A stretch of 64,000 bases of DNA from Methylomonas subterranea (GTDB lineage: Bacteria; Pseudomonadota; Gammaproteobacteria; Methylococcales; Methylomonadaceae), in contig NZ_JANIBJ010000006.1 in NCBI RefSeq assembly GCF_024505185.1, positions 1-64,000 of the forward strand, read 5' to 3'. A program made the translations under genes and the position numbers. Position 1 is the first letter of the stretch. Every line of letters starts with the position of its first letter. The notes below the pieces were generated by a model. The model saw only the letters and a list, made by a program, of their open reading frames with translations. It was not told where the DNA came from and did not search any database. Positions 29,104-37,860 of this stretch are shown in pieces.

Positions 29104-30375
29104 TTAGCCCTTGAGCCGCATAATGCCGAACATTTTTAAGGTCAGTTTTTCGTAATACGGCTCGCTGATGCCCTTGCGGACTTTACGCATGAAGTATTTT
29201 TCGTAGCCTATTTTGGCCAAATGCACCCATTTACCTTTGGAAGCCCATTGCACATTGCGCGGCGGAATCTGCGGCATGGCCAGGAAGGCTACGCCCGAGT
29301 CGCCGAAATCCGCCAGACACAAAGCATTCCAGGTACCTTTGTCCTTCGGTTGTTTACCGTCCAGTTCGGCGCGAATGTTGTGCGCGGTGGCGGTAACCAT
29401 GGACTCTATCATGTAGCCGGTTTTGGGCACACCGGTGGGAACCGGGGTTTGCTCCAAGGGCGGAATGGCAATGCAGACCCCGATGGAATAAATGTTTTTA
29501 AAGGTGGGGTTGCGCTGATGCTCGTCCACGATGACGAAACCGCGCGGATTGACCAATTTATCGATTCCAAACAAAGCATCCACGCCCTTGAAAGCCGGCA
29601 GTATCATGCTGTGCTTGAACGGCAGTTCGTGTTTTTTCTTTTCCTGGCCGTTTTCGTCGACCTCGGTGACATACATCATGCCGGCTTCGATTTTGTCGAT
29701 TTTGGCATTGCAAATCCAGTTGATGCTTTTATTGCGCAGTTCGCTTTCCAGCATGCCCTTGGTGTCGCCGACGCCGCCCAGGCCCAAATGGCCGATATAA
29801 GGTTCCGAGGTGACATAGGTCATTTTGACTTTGTCGCGAATTTTGCGTTGGCGCAGATCGGTTTCGGCAATGAACATGTATTCATAAGCCGGGCCGAAGC
29901 AGGAAGCACCCTGGGCCGCGCCGACAATGATGGGGCCCGGATCTTCAACGAATTTATCCCAAAACTCGCCCGATTCGCCGGCGTGATCGACATGGCACAC
30001 CGATTGGGTGTGGCCGTCCGGACCCAGGCCCGGTACTTCGTCGAAGGCCAGCTTGGGGCCGGTGGCTATGATCAGGAAATCGTAAGCGACCCGCGAGCCG
30101 TCGGCCAGTTCGAGCTGATTGTCTTCCGGGTGAAAGCGCGTGACTTTTTGCTGGATGAAGCCGATATTCTTTTTCTGGAACATCGGCGCCAGTTCCACCT
30201 TGATGTCTTCCGGTTTGCGCCAGTTGACCGCTACCCAGGGGTTGGACGGCACGAAGTGAAAAGTCGGGGTATCGGCGATCACCACGACCTCGTCTTCCTT
30301 GCGAGCGTTTTCCTTCATTTCCAAGGCCATTGGTATACCGCCTATGCCGGCCCCCACGATTACTATTTTTGCCAT
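29104..30375 (-). CDS. sqr: Sulfide:quinone oxidoreductase
   Basis: SQR is a peripheral membrane flavoprotein that oxidises sulfide to zero-valent sulfur and reduces quinone. The 423-residue protein has an N-terminal FAD fold (IVIVGAGIGGIP), a second dinucleotide segment, and three cysteines at 127 (SVCHVDH), 159 (GASCFGPAYE) and 301 (SIGVCIAIP). These correspond to the redox-active and auxiliary cysteines of characterised SQRs (128, 160 and 356 in Acidithiobacillus). The C-terminal amphipathic helices fit membrane attachment. It is the last gene of a run that includes cytochrome bd and a persulfide dioxygenase, so electrons from sulfide could go directly to that oxidase. Confidence 0.92.
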   Translation of the reverse strand: MAKIVIVGAGIGGIPMALEMKENARKEDEVVVIADTPTFHFVPSNPWVAVNWRKPEDIKVELAPMFQKKNIGFIQQKVTRFHPEDNQLELADGSRVAYDFLIIATGPKLAFDEVPGLGPDGHTQSVCHVDHAGESGEFWDKFVEDPGPIIVGAAQGASCFGPAYEYMFIAETDLRQRKIRDKVKMTYVTSEPYIGHLGLGGVGDTKGMLESELRNKSINWICNAKIDKIEAGMMYVTEVDENGQEKKKHELPFKHSMILPAFKGVDALFGIDKLVNPRGFVIVDEHQRNPTFKNIYSIGVCIAIPPLEQTPVPTGVPKTGYMIESMVTATAHNIRAELDGKQPKDKGTWNALCLADFGDSGVAFLAMPQIPPRNVQWASKGKWVHLAKIGYEKYFMRKVRKGISEPYYEKLTLKMFGIMRLKG

Positions 30376-30417
30376 GTGACTACTCCTAATTGATTGATAG
30401 ATATTTTTTTGCCGGTG

Positions 30418-30630
30418 TTACCGGCAAGTTTCTTTTATGCCCAATTTTTTCAGAATGATTTCCAGCGGACAGAATCGGGTAAAACCGCTTTGAAACAAAT
30501 TGGCGCCGACAAAGGCGGTAAACCAAAGCCAGTTGCCGGAGTGGAACAGTGGACTGCCTTCCACGCCCAAGCTCAGAGACAGCAGGATAAAAAAGCCCGC
30601 CACAATTCTGACGATGCGTTCCGTGCTCAT
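30418..30630 (-). CDS. DUF2892/YgaP-type small membrane protein
   Basis: The 70-residue protein starts MSTERIVRIVAGFF and has two hydrophobic segments. The second carries GFTRFCPLEIILKKLG, the conserved signature of the YgaP membrane domain, which in other bacteria is fused to rhodanese (a sulfur transferase). Here the rhodanese part is absent. Its start overlaps the cydX stop (ATGA), and sqr follows 42 bases later, so it is probably translated with the bd oxidase. A link to sulfur metabolism is inference from this context. Confidence 0.85.
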   Translation of the reverse strand: MSTERIVRIVAGFFILLSLSLGVEGSPLFHSGNWLWFTAFVGANLFQSGFTRFCPLEIILKKLGIKETCR

Positions 30631-30782
30631 GACAGCCTCTCCTTGCCGCGTTGCGCCAAACTCTCGCAGGATTGATCGATACCGTGGTGGTCGATGTCGC
30701 AGACCGATTCCAGCCACATGGCGTTGATGATGGCGAAGGACGCCGCGAAACCGACGCCGAGTATCCAAGCGAAATACCACAT
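30627..30782 (-). CDS. cydX: Cytochrome bd accessory subunit CydX
   Basis: The 51-residue protein begins MWYFAWILGVGFAASFAIIN and continues AMWLE. This is the CydX/YbgT signature, a single membrane helix that stabilises the haems of cytochrome bd. It lies 11 bases after cydB and overlaps the DUF2892 gene by four bases. The extended tail (DIDHHGIDQSCE) is longer than in E. coli CydX (37 residues). Confidence 0.93.
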   Translation of the reverse strand: MWYFAWILGVGFAASFAIINAMWLESVCDIDHHGIDQSCESLAQRGKERLS

Positions 30783-30793
30783 GATGTGTCTCC

Positions 30794-31933
30794 TCAGTAA
30801 AGTGTGTGAGTGTCTTTCAAGACGCTGGCTTCGGTGACGCTGCCCCAGATGATTTTGTAGACCCAACGGGTATACAGCAGCACGATGGGCAGGAACACCA
30901 CGGTAATCCAGAAAGCCAGCAGCATGGTTGAGTGACTGGAACTGGCGTCCCACAGCGTCAGGCTGGAGCGTGGATCGGTCGCAGAAATCAGCAGGAAGGG
31001 AAACAAGCCGAAGCCGACCGTCAGGGCAATCCCGGCTATGCCCAGGCTGCTGAACATAAAGGCTCCCATCCTGGATTCGCCCTTGCCCAACCACCAGGCC
31101 AAGGCCAGACCGGCAAATCCGGCCACCGGCGCCAGCCACATCCAGGCATGCGCCATGAAATGCCCGAACCAACCGGCGCCGTTGCCGATCACGGTTTTAT
31201 TCAGCGGGTTGGACGGCGCATCGTTAGCCGCCATTTGGGTTATTTCCGGACGCTCGATGCCGACAAACACCCACAGCGTTGCCGCCGCCAGCGCGAGCAA
31301 CAGCATGGGGCCCAGCGCTTCGACGGCCAGTACGGCCCTGTCGTGAATCACGCCCTCGCTGCGCCATTTCAGGAACAAGGCGCCGTGAAAGGTGGTCAGC
31401 AACAAGCCGGTCACCCCGCACAGCAAGGCAAAGGGACTCAACAAGGCCCGGAACGAGCCGTCGTAGAAAGCTCTTAAATCCTGGTCGAGATGAAACGGCA
31501 GTCCCAGGATCAAATTTCCGACCAGCACGCCGAGTAATACCGGCGGCAGGCTTCCGCCCAAAAACAGGCACCAATCCCAGGTATTGCGCCAGCGCGGGTC
31601 TTCGATCTTGCCGCGGTAATCGAAACCGGCCGGCCGAAAGAACAGCGAGAACAACACCAGCAGCATGGCCGCGTAAAGTCCGGAAAACAGCGTGGCGTAA
31701 ACCGCCGGCCAGATGGCGAATATCGCCCCGCCCAACAGAATCAGCCAGACCTGATTGCCTTCCCAGGTGGCGCCGACGGTGTTGATGATGACCCGCCGCT
31801 CGATATCGTTGCGGCCCACGAAGGGCAATAGAGTGCCGACGCCGAAATCGAAGCCCTCGGTCAAGGCAAAAGCGATGCCGACGACGCCGATAAACAGCCA
31901 CCAAATGACGCGTATGGTTTCATAATCGAACAT
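30794..31933 (-). CDS. cydB: Cytochrome bd quinol oxidase subunit II
   Basis: The 379-residue integral membrane subunit starts MFDYETIRVIWWLFIGVVG and has the family motif EGFDFGVGTLLPF, about nine helices and the later conserved WEGNQVWL. It pairs with CydA, here separated from it by one gene. It lacks haem ligands of its own in this family and is needed for assembly and structure of the oxidase. It lies 11 bases before cydX. Confidence 0.95.
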   Translation of the reverse strand: MFDYETIRVIWWLFIGVVGIAFALTEGFDFGVGTLLPFVGRNDIERRVIINTVGATWEGNQVWLILLGGAIFAIWPAVYATLFSGLYAAMLLVLFSLFFRPAGFDYRGKIEDPRWRNTWDWCLFLGGSLPPVLLGVLVGNLILGLPFHLDQDLRAFYDGSFRALLSPFALLCGVTGLLLTTFHGALFLKWRSEGVIHDRAVLAVEALGPMLLLALAAATLWVFVGIERPEITQMAANDAPSNPLNKTVIGNGAGWFGHFMAHAWMWLAPVAGFAGLALAWWLGKGESRMGAFMFSSLGIAGIALTVGFGLFPFLLISATDPRSSLTLWDASSSHSTMLLAFWITVVFLPIVLLYTRWVYKIIWGSVTEASVLKDTHTLY

Positions 31934-31936
31934 GGG

Positions 31937-32515
31937 TTACTCCTTGCCTTGTGTGGATTGCGGCATCTGCCGGGACTGTTTGTGCGGGTGATGATGCTTA
32001 TGGCCCTTGTGTTCGCAATTCATAGGCTGGCCGCCGACCGCATGGTGGGCATGGTCGCTGAGCTGAGCATTGAAGAAACGGTGGATCGCATCGACCAGCG
32101 CGCTGTCTTCGGCCGAATACTCGATTTCGGCGCCGTTCGGCAGGTCGCGGTAGGCGAATCGCACCGCGCCATTCGCGCTGGCCAGTTCCGCCAAGCCGGG
32201 CATATCGTCGCCATGGATGCGGCGCTGCTTGGAAAAGTCGCCTTGTTTGAAGCGCTCGCTAATGTCCGCCAGATGCTGGCGTATCAAGCCAATTTGTTCG
32301 CTATCGCCGGCATCCTTGGCAATCACTTGCTGAATGCCGCCATGCGCGGTTTTATCGAAGATATGTTGAGTCTTTTCCAAATGAAACGGCATCACACGGC
32401 TGCCGCGCTCGGCGACATCGTGCAAGCGTTGCTCGCTGGCCGGCGCTTGCGCGTAAACCGTGCCCACCGAGGCGCCTATCAGTAAGGCCAAAACAGATTT
32501 GTGCATAAAGTTCAT
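31937..32515 (-). CDS. Secreted His-rich protein inserted between cydA and cydB
   Basis: I start it at ATG 32515, preceded by AGGAAA; the frame is open further upstream but would read into non-homologous sequence. The 192-residue product has a signal peptide (about residues 1-22, ending AYAQ-like) and a periplasmic body with MPFHLEKTQHIF and HGGIQQVIAKD. The tail is histidine-rich (HKGHKHHHPHKQ). I recall related methanotroph proteins carrying the database label 'aspartate carbamoyltransferase', but none of that enzyme's motifs is visible, so I do not use it. A role in metal or haem supply to the oxidase is inference. Confidence 0.7.
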   Translation of the reverse strand: MNFMHKSVLALLIGASVGTVYAQAPASEQRLHDVAERGSRVMPFHLEKTQHIFDKTAHGGIQQVIAKDAGDSEQIGLIRQHLADISERFKQGDFSKQRRIHGDDMPGLAELASANGAVRFAYRDLPNGAEIEYSAEDSALVDAIHRFFNAQLSDHAHHAVGGQPMNCEHKGHKHHHPHKQSRQMPQSTQGKE

Positions 32516-32531
32516 GGAGTTTTCCTGGCGA

Positions 32532-34085
32532 TTAGTGGGCGGAACGCGGTTCGAAGCAGTAGCGGCCGGTATGCAGGCTGCTGGGCCCGAGCCGCACATA
32601 CTTCAACATCAGATACATTTCGATGATCAGCAGCACGGTGTAAAACAGGGCAAAACCGCCGATACTGAACCACAGCTGGTCGGCGCTGAGGCTGGACACG
32701 CTCATGTGGGTCGGTAATACGCCGGAGATGGTCCAGGGTTGGCGGCCGACTTCGGCCACGAACCAGCCGGTTTCGGCGGCGATCCAGGGCAGGGGTATGC
32801 ACCATACCGCCATGCGTAGCAACCAGCGCTTCTGGTCGGCAACCCGGGTGGCGCAGTAATAAAAGGTCATGCCGAAGATGAACAACATGGTGAAACCGCA
32901 GGCGACCATGATGCGAAAGGTCCAGAACAAGGGCGCGACCTTGGGAATGGTGTCGTTGGCGGCCTTGGCTATCATGTCTTGATTCGCGTCCACCACCTTG
33001 TCGGTATATTTTTTCAACAACAGACCATAGCCCAAATCGGCTTTATGCGCTTCGAAAGCCGGTTTGGCGCTCAGGTCGCCGGCCCGCAGTTTCTGCAGAT
33101 TGTCGTAAGCCAGCATGCCGCTTTTGATGCGTTCTACGCTTTCTTCGCGCAAGTCTTTCAAGCCCTTGACGTCTTCGTCTATGGAGCGGGTGGCAATCAA
33201 ACCCAGTACGTAGGGGATTTTGACGGCGTAATCGGTTTTCCGGTTTTCCTGATCGGGGAAGCCGATCACCGTAAAGCTGGCCGGCGCCGGGTGGGTTTCC
33301 CATTCCGATTCGATGGCGGCCAGCTTGATTTTTTGCGTCTCGCCAGAGGTGTAACCGCTTTCGTCGCCGAGCACGATCACCGACAGTACCGACGCCAGAC
33401 CGAACGCCGAGGCAATCGAGAAAGAACGCCGGGCGAAACCGATGTCGCGTTTGTTCAGCAAATACCAGGAGCTGATGCCGAGCACGAACATCGAACCGGT
33501 GACATAACCCGCCGCCACGGTATGCACGAACTTGACCTGGGCCACCGGGTTGAAGAAAACATCGGCGAAACTGGTCATTTCCATGCGCAGGGTTTCGTAA
33601 TTGAATTCGGCGCCGACCGGATGTTGCATCCAGCCGTTGGCGATCAAAATCCACAGGGCCGACACGCTGGTGCCGATCGCCAGCAACCAGGTCACCAACA
33701 GATGTTGTACCTTGCTGAGTCTGTCCCAGCCGAAGAAGAACAGGCCGACGAAGGTCGATTCCAGGAAAAACGCCATCCAGCCTTCGCTGGCCAGCAAGGG
33801 CCCGAAGATGTCGCCGACGTAATGCGAATAGTAGGCCCAGTTGGTGCCGAACTGGAATTCCAGCGTCAGGCCGGTGGTCACCCCCATCGCGAAATTGATG
33901 CCGAACAACTTGCCCCAGAATTTGACCATGTCCTTGTAGACTTCGCGCCCGGTCATTACATAGACCGATTCCATGATGCCGAGGATGAAGGTCATGCCCA
34001 GAGTCAGCGGCACGAATAAAAAGTGATACAGCGCGGTCAGACCGAACTGCATGCGGGACAGCATGACAATATCTTCACCGAACAT
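32532..34085 (-). CDS. cydA: Cytochrome bd quinol oxidase subunit I
   Basis: I start it at ATG 34085, which has AGGAGCC just upstream; the longer frame adds unrelated residues. At 517 residues it matches E. coli CydA (522). [20 protein letters not shown] holds the haem histidine region, [14 protein letters not shown] is the quinol-site signature, and a long Q-loop lies near residues 250-345. That size puts it in the long-Q-loop group. It takes quinol electrons and reduces oxygen with high affinity. bd oxidases are known for tolerating sulfide and cyanide, which fits the neighbouring sulfide genes. Confidence 0.95.
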   Translation of the reverse strand: MFGEDIVMLSRMQFGLTALYHFLFVPLTLGMTFILGIMESVYVMTGREVYKDMVKFWGKLFGINFAMGVTTGLTLEFQFGTNWAYYSHYVGDIFGPLLASEGWMAFFLESTFVGLFFFGWDRLSKVQHLLVTWLLAIGTSVSALWILIANGWMQHPVGAEFNYETLRMEMTSFADVFFNPVAQVKFVHTVAAGYVTGSMFVLGISSWYLLNKRDIGFARRSFSIASAFGLASVLSVIVLGDESGYTSGETQKIKLAAIESEWETHPAPASFTVIGFPDQENRKTDYAVKIPYVLGLIATRSIDEDVKGLKDLREESVERIKSGMLAYDNLQKLRAGDLSAKPAFEAHKADLGYGLLLKKYTDKVVDANQDMIAKAANDTIPKVAPLFWTFRIMVACGFTMLFIFGMTFYYCATRVADQKRWLLRMAVWCIPLPWIAAETGWFVAEVGRQPWTISGVLPTHMSVSSLSADQLWFSIGGFALFYTVLLIIEMYLMLKYVRLGPSSLHTGRYCFEPRSAH

Positions 34086-34317
34086 GGGAAGGCTCCTGGC
34101 TTGCTTGCGAGGAAAAGTCGGGATTGCCGGATTGCGGCGCGGCCGGCAAGGCAAAATGCCCGGCTATATCCGGTTTGGCGGTGGGTTTATCCAGCCAGCG
34201 AAAAATCAGAAACCAGAGGCCGATCAACAACAGGATTTTGATCAGCATGGCAATGCCTATCTCCCAACGCAGTAGGCTGGGTTTAGGCAGGGTCGGCTGC
34301 ATGGGCGCGTGCTGCAT
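34075..34317 (-). CDS. cydP: Small cytochrome oxidase subunit CydP
   Basis: The 80-residue protein has one membrane helix (about residues 25-43, [17 protein letters not shown]) and a proline/alanine-rich tail. It overlaps the cydA start by 11 bases, the arrangement of the putative oxidase subunit CydP upstream of cydA in many proteobacteria. The family name is recognised from size, position and helix; direct function is poorly known. Confidence 0.78.
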   Translation of the reverse strand: MQHAPMQPTLPKPSLLRWEIGIAMLIKILLLIGLWFLIFRWLDKPTAKPDIAGHFALPAAPQSGNPDFSSQASQEPSHVR

Positions 34318-34350
34318 GGCGTTATCTCCTTTAATCCGATAAAAGTAGTT

Positions 34351-35391
34351 TTAATGGGCCGGCGGCGCGGTTTGGGTTTGCCCGCTCATTGCCGGCATGT
34401 GTCCGCCCTTGAGCAGCATCAGGCCGCGTTGTGCCATCATTAGCCCCATGGCGATTACCAGCAGGCCGGAAACCCTAACCATCTGCCGCATGGCGCCATG
34501 CGACAGCAAGCTGGCGAATAAGCCGAATCCCAATAACGGTAACAAGGTGCCCAGGCCGAACAGCAACAAAATCATGCCGCCCTGGAAGGGATCACCGCTG
34601 CCGGCCGCCATGATGTACATGGCTTGCAGAGGCCCGCACCCCAGCAGCAACCCGGTCAATAAGCCGGTGCGCAGAGCGCTGCGTCGGGGCCGGCGGAATT
34701 CGTCGGCTACCACCCGGTCGACGGTTTTGGGCATGCGCAGGGTAAAGCGGCGTAGAAGCGCAAACACGTTGAGCATTTTCAGGCCGTATATCAGCAGAAA
34801 AACGCTTGCGGCCAGTGCCACGCCGCCGCGCATTTGCGGGGTAATGGCGATGGCGGCCCCCAGCAAGCCAAAACCCGCGCCCAACAGCGTGTAAGACAGG
34901 GTCTTACCGAAGGCGTAACTCAGATGTGCCAGCAACTGTCTAGCCTTGGTCTGGGTCGGATCGGTATAGCCGACCACAAAACCGCCGCACATGCCGATGC
35001 AGTGAAAGCCGGTCAGAAAGCCTATGCCCAGCAGTACGGCATGGCTCATGTGCGGCTTGATTTGTTGCATTACGCCCGGCATCAGGCCCTTGCCCCAGAA
35101 CGCCACGCCGCCCACCAGGATCAATAAGACCAGAAAAAGCAGTGTTCGCTTGATTTTGTCAGCCGTCGATGTCGAAACGGTCGAGACAGCATAGCCTTTG
35201 CTTTCTATGCAAGCGCGGATGCGCGCTTCGTCGACGACCGCCTCATCAAATTCGACATCCAGCGCGGCATTTATATAACTGACTTTAACGTCGCGCACCC
35301 CCGGCAAGGCACTAACCGCCTGGCTGAGGATGTCCTCGCAACCCGGGCAATGCATGCCGCCGATCGATAAATGTCTGCTGGTGATTGACAT
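34351..35391 (-). CDS. HMA domain fused to TauE/SafE-like membrane protein
   Basis: The 346-residue protein starts with a heavy-metal-associated domain containing GGMHCPGCE (cysteines 15 and 18). Seven or so membrane helices with GFHCIGMCGGF (histidine 130, cysteines 131 and 135) follow. This is the arrangement of the 'urease accessory UreH-like/TauE-SafE' family often found near cytochrome oxidase and copper genes. It probably moves or reduces a metal, likely copper, for oxidase assembly or detoxification. It lies between the multicopper oxidase and cydP with gaps of 37 and 33 bases. Confidence 0.82.
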   Translation of the reverse strand: MSITSRHLSIGGMHCPGCEDILSQAVSALPGVRDVKVSYINAALDVEFDEAVVDEARIRACIESKGYAVSTVSTSTADKIKRTLLFLVLLILVGGVAFWGKGLMPGVMQQIKPHMSHAVLLGIGFLTGFHCIGMCGGFVVGYTDPTQTKARQLLAHLSYAFGKTLSYTLLGAGFGLLGAAIAITPQMRGGVALAASVFLLIYGLKMLNVFALLRRFTLRMPKTVDRVVADEFRRPRRSALRTGLLTGLLLGCGPLQAMYIMAAGSGDPFQGGMILLLFGLGTLLPLLGFGLFASLLSHGAMRQMVRVSGLLVIAMGLMMAQRGLMLLKGGHMPAMSGQTQTAPPAH

Positions 35392-35428
35392 ATCCTGCTC
35401 CCTGATAATTGGCGCCTGGAACGGGCTC

Positions 35429-37261
35429 TCATTCCACCAAAAAGTCGCGCATCATGCCCATGTCCTCATGCTCCAGATTATGGCAGTGGTACATGAACAA
35501 GCCTTTAAAATCCTGGAACGGCTTGATGATCTTGACGCTTTCGCCGGGCATCACCAATACCGTGTCTTTCCAGCCGCCATTGATGAAGCCATCCTTGACG
35601 GTGGCATAATCATCGCTTTCGCCCATGCCGATGTTGCGGCCGAGAATCTGGAAATATTGGCCGTGCAGGTGAATGGGATGGGCCATCGACATCATCATGC
35701 CCATGCCGCCCATGCCACCCATTTTATGACCGCCCTCGCCGCTATCGTTGCCGTGGCGCATGCCCATTCCCATGCCTCCCATGCGATGACCGCCTTCGCC
35801 CTGAGCTTTATCGCCATCGTGATTCATACCACCCATCATGCCCATGCGTCCCATTTTGTGTCCGCCGGACTCGGATGGCTTATCACCACCGTGACCGCCG
35901 CCGTGGGCATGGAAAATCTCCATCAATTGCACGGTGTTGAGCGGGATACGTTCGCTGGGCAGAACGTCGTTGTAGGCGTAGGGCCGGCCGTTCAGAACCA
36001 TTTTCATCGGCCCTTCGGAAATTCCGATGGGTACAGGTTTGTTGGGGTTGGCGGTGTCGGCCAGGGTGTAGTGTTTGATGGTGGACAAGCGGTTCGGCAG
36101 CTTGGGACTGTCGCTAACGCTTTTGGTCACGCGCACCGTGAAAATCGGGTAATCGCTACCGACCGGCAAGTTACTGCCGTGCATGCCCATGCCCATGCGA
36201 TGGCCGCCGCCACCGTGCCGCCGATCGTCGCCGCCGTGTTTTCCCGTCATCATGCGTTCGGCCATTTTCGGCAATACGCCGGAAAAAGAACGGCTGCGCA
36301 AAACAAGCTGGGAGCCGACTTTGCGCCCGCTGAAATCCGCCCACACATCCAGACGTTCGCCGGGGGCCAGCATCACGTAGGGTTTGTTGACGGGGGTTTC
36401 CAGCAAGCCGCCATCGGTACCGATCACCGTGACCGGTGACTTGTCGTCCCAGGCCAGCTTGTATATGCGCGCCGTTGAGCCGTTGAGGACGCGGAAGCGA
36501 TAAGCCCGACTGGCGACGTCGAGCTGAAAATTGGCGCGACCGTTGACCAGAATGCGGTCGCCGTAAAAGCCCATCATGCGGTCGTGCATATGACGCACAT
36601 ATTGCAATTGGTTGTTGGCGTCGAATAGCCGGTCCTGAATCACGATCGGTACTTCGTATTCGCCGGCCGGCAACTCCAGACGGCGTTCTTCGTCGTCATT
36701 GACCAATATGGCTCCGGCCAGGCCGTGATAGACCTGTTTGGCGGTGGTATTGTGCGGATGCGGGTGGTAAATGTTCATGCTGGCGCGGTTGAGCATTTCG
36801 AACTCGTAGACCAGCGTTTCACCCTTGTCGATCGCATAAAGCGGATGGCCGTCCTGTTCCGCCGGCACATGCAGGCCGTGCCAGTGGGTGACGGTCGGTT
36901 CGGTTAGTTGATTATGCAGATTGATACGGATCTTCTGGCCTTTTTCAAAGCGCAGGACCGGCCCGAGATAGGAATCGGGAATTTCGGTCAACGTGTTGGC
37001 CGGGCCCTTAACCAGCTTGGCAAAATACTGCTGTACGCGAGTCGGTTGACCGGGCAGTATAGACACTGTCGACGGTTTACAAATCAAGTCGATTTCGACA
37101 TCGGGATGAAAATTGGCCGAGGCTTTTTTAGGCGTCATTTTCGGCATTTCGCCCATCCCTTCCATGGCTCGCAGCCAGCCCGGCAATCCCGCATAGGCTA
37201 ATAATCCAGCACCGGTTTGCGCAAAAAAGCGCCGGCGTGAAGGGTTGATTGAGTATTTCAT
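35429..37261 (-). CDS. Periplasmic multicopper oxidase with Met/His-rich insertions
   Basis: I start it at ATG 37261, where MKYSINPSRRRFFAQTG gives a twin-arginine signal and GAGGAGA is the ribosome site. The 610-residue protein contains all four copper-binding motifs: HWHGLH and HPHPH in the first cupredoxin, then HPIHLHG and HCHNLEHEDMGM at the C-terminus (type 1 and trinuclear sites). Two low-complexity insertions are notable. One near residue 350 is rich in GGHRMGM; the other, about 455-530, is built from GGHKMG-MGM units directly before HPIHLHG. CueO has a Met-rich helix there, so this probably oxidises Cu(I). Confidence 0.88.
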   Translation of the reverse strand: MKYSINPSRRRFFAQTGAGLLAYAGLPGWLRAMEGMGEMPKMTPKKASANFHPDVEIDLICKPSTVSILPGQPTRVQQYFAKLVKGPANTLTEIPDSYLGPVLRFEKGQKIRINLHNQLTEPTVTHWHGLHVPAEQDGHPLYAIDKGETLVYEFEMLNRASMNIYHPHPHNTTAKQVYHGLAGAILVNDDEERRLELPAGEYEVPIVIQDRLFDANNQLQYVRHMHDRMMGFYGDRILVNGRANFQLDVASRAYRFRVLNGSTARIYKLAWDDKSPVTVIGTDGGLLETPVNKPYVMLAPGERLDVWADFSGRKVGSQLVLRSRSFSGVLPKMAERMMTGKHGGDDRRHGGGGHRMGMGMHGSNLPVGSDYPIFTVRVTKSVSDSPKLPNRLSTIKHYTLADTANPNKPVPIGISEGPMKMVLNGRPYAYNDVLPSERIPLNTVQLMEIFHAHGGGHGGDKPSESGGHKMGRMGMMGGMNHDGDKAQGEGGHRMGGMGMGMRHGNDSGEGGHKMGGMGGMGMMMSMAHPIHLHGQYFQILGRNIGMGESDDYATVKDGFINGGWKDTVLVMPGESVKIIKPFQDFKGLFMYHCHNLEHEDMGMMRDFLVE

Positions 37262-37428
37262 AATGTCTCCTCGACCTTGACAGGTTCTTTTTGTAATCAT
37301 TTTTGAAAATCCCGTTTGTGCGGTATTTTCGTCCCCCAACGGTTACTACTCCCTGATGATGGTCAAGCTTGTTAGCCTGACGCAGATCGTCGGTCTCCGC
37401 GCGACGATGTAAACGGTTTGACTTAAGT

Positions 37429-37857
37429 TCAGTGGATCTCCGATTCCGACGGCGGTTTGCGGATGACCCGGGTGGCAATCGCCAACAGTAAAATCGCCAC
37501 GGATACCCATAACATGCCCATGCCGGCCTCGTGATGCGCCTGCACATCGGCAATCACCAAGCGGGCCAGCGCGGTGATGGCGATGTAAATCAGACAGCGC
37601 ACCGGCATGGCGTTGGTCTTGAAATAAATCCCCACCATCGCACCCAGTTCAAGATAGATGAACAACAATAAAATGTCGCCGATGGTGGCGTGGCCTTGCC
37701 CCATCATGCCGATATAGGCGAGCACGCCGGACCAGACCACGCTGGCGCCGATTACAAACAGGGCCAGGTAATGAAAAATCTCTATCAGCAGGTTGCCCAT
37801 GGTGTCGACTCGGGTTTTCCAACGTCGATGCAGGTTGGCAAAATGTTCGCTATCCAT
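37429..37857 (-). CDS. psiE: PsiE-family inner-membrane protein
   Basis: The 142-residue protein has four hydrophobic segments and matches the PsiE group (phosphate-starvation-inducible in E. coli), including LLLFIYLELGAMVGIYF and a short polar N-terminus. It lies 3 bases after the TauE gene and 167 bases before the multicopper oxidase, with which it shares orientation. Its biochemical role is unknown. The position suggests membership of the sulfide/copper block rather than a phosphate regulon, which is inference. Confidence 0.8.
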   Translation of the reverse strand: MDSEHFANLHRRWKTRVDTMGNLLIEIFHYLALFVIGASVVWSGVLAYIGMMGQGHATIGDILLLFIYLELGAMVGIYFKTNAMPVRCLIYIAITALARLVIADVQAHHEAGMGMLWVSVAILLLAIATRVIRKPPSESEIH

Positions 37858-37860
37858 GGC

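Noticed and set aside
37262-37428. Second sigma-54 promoter upstream of the multicopper oxidase (AGGCTAACAAGCTTGA on the minus strand)
   Set aside because: The spacing between the GG and the downstream element is one base too long and the -12 element is poor.
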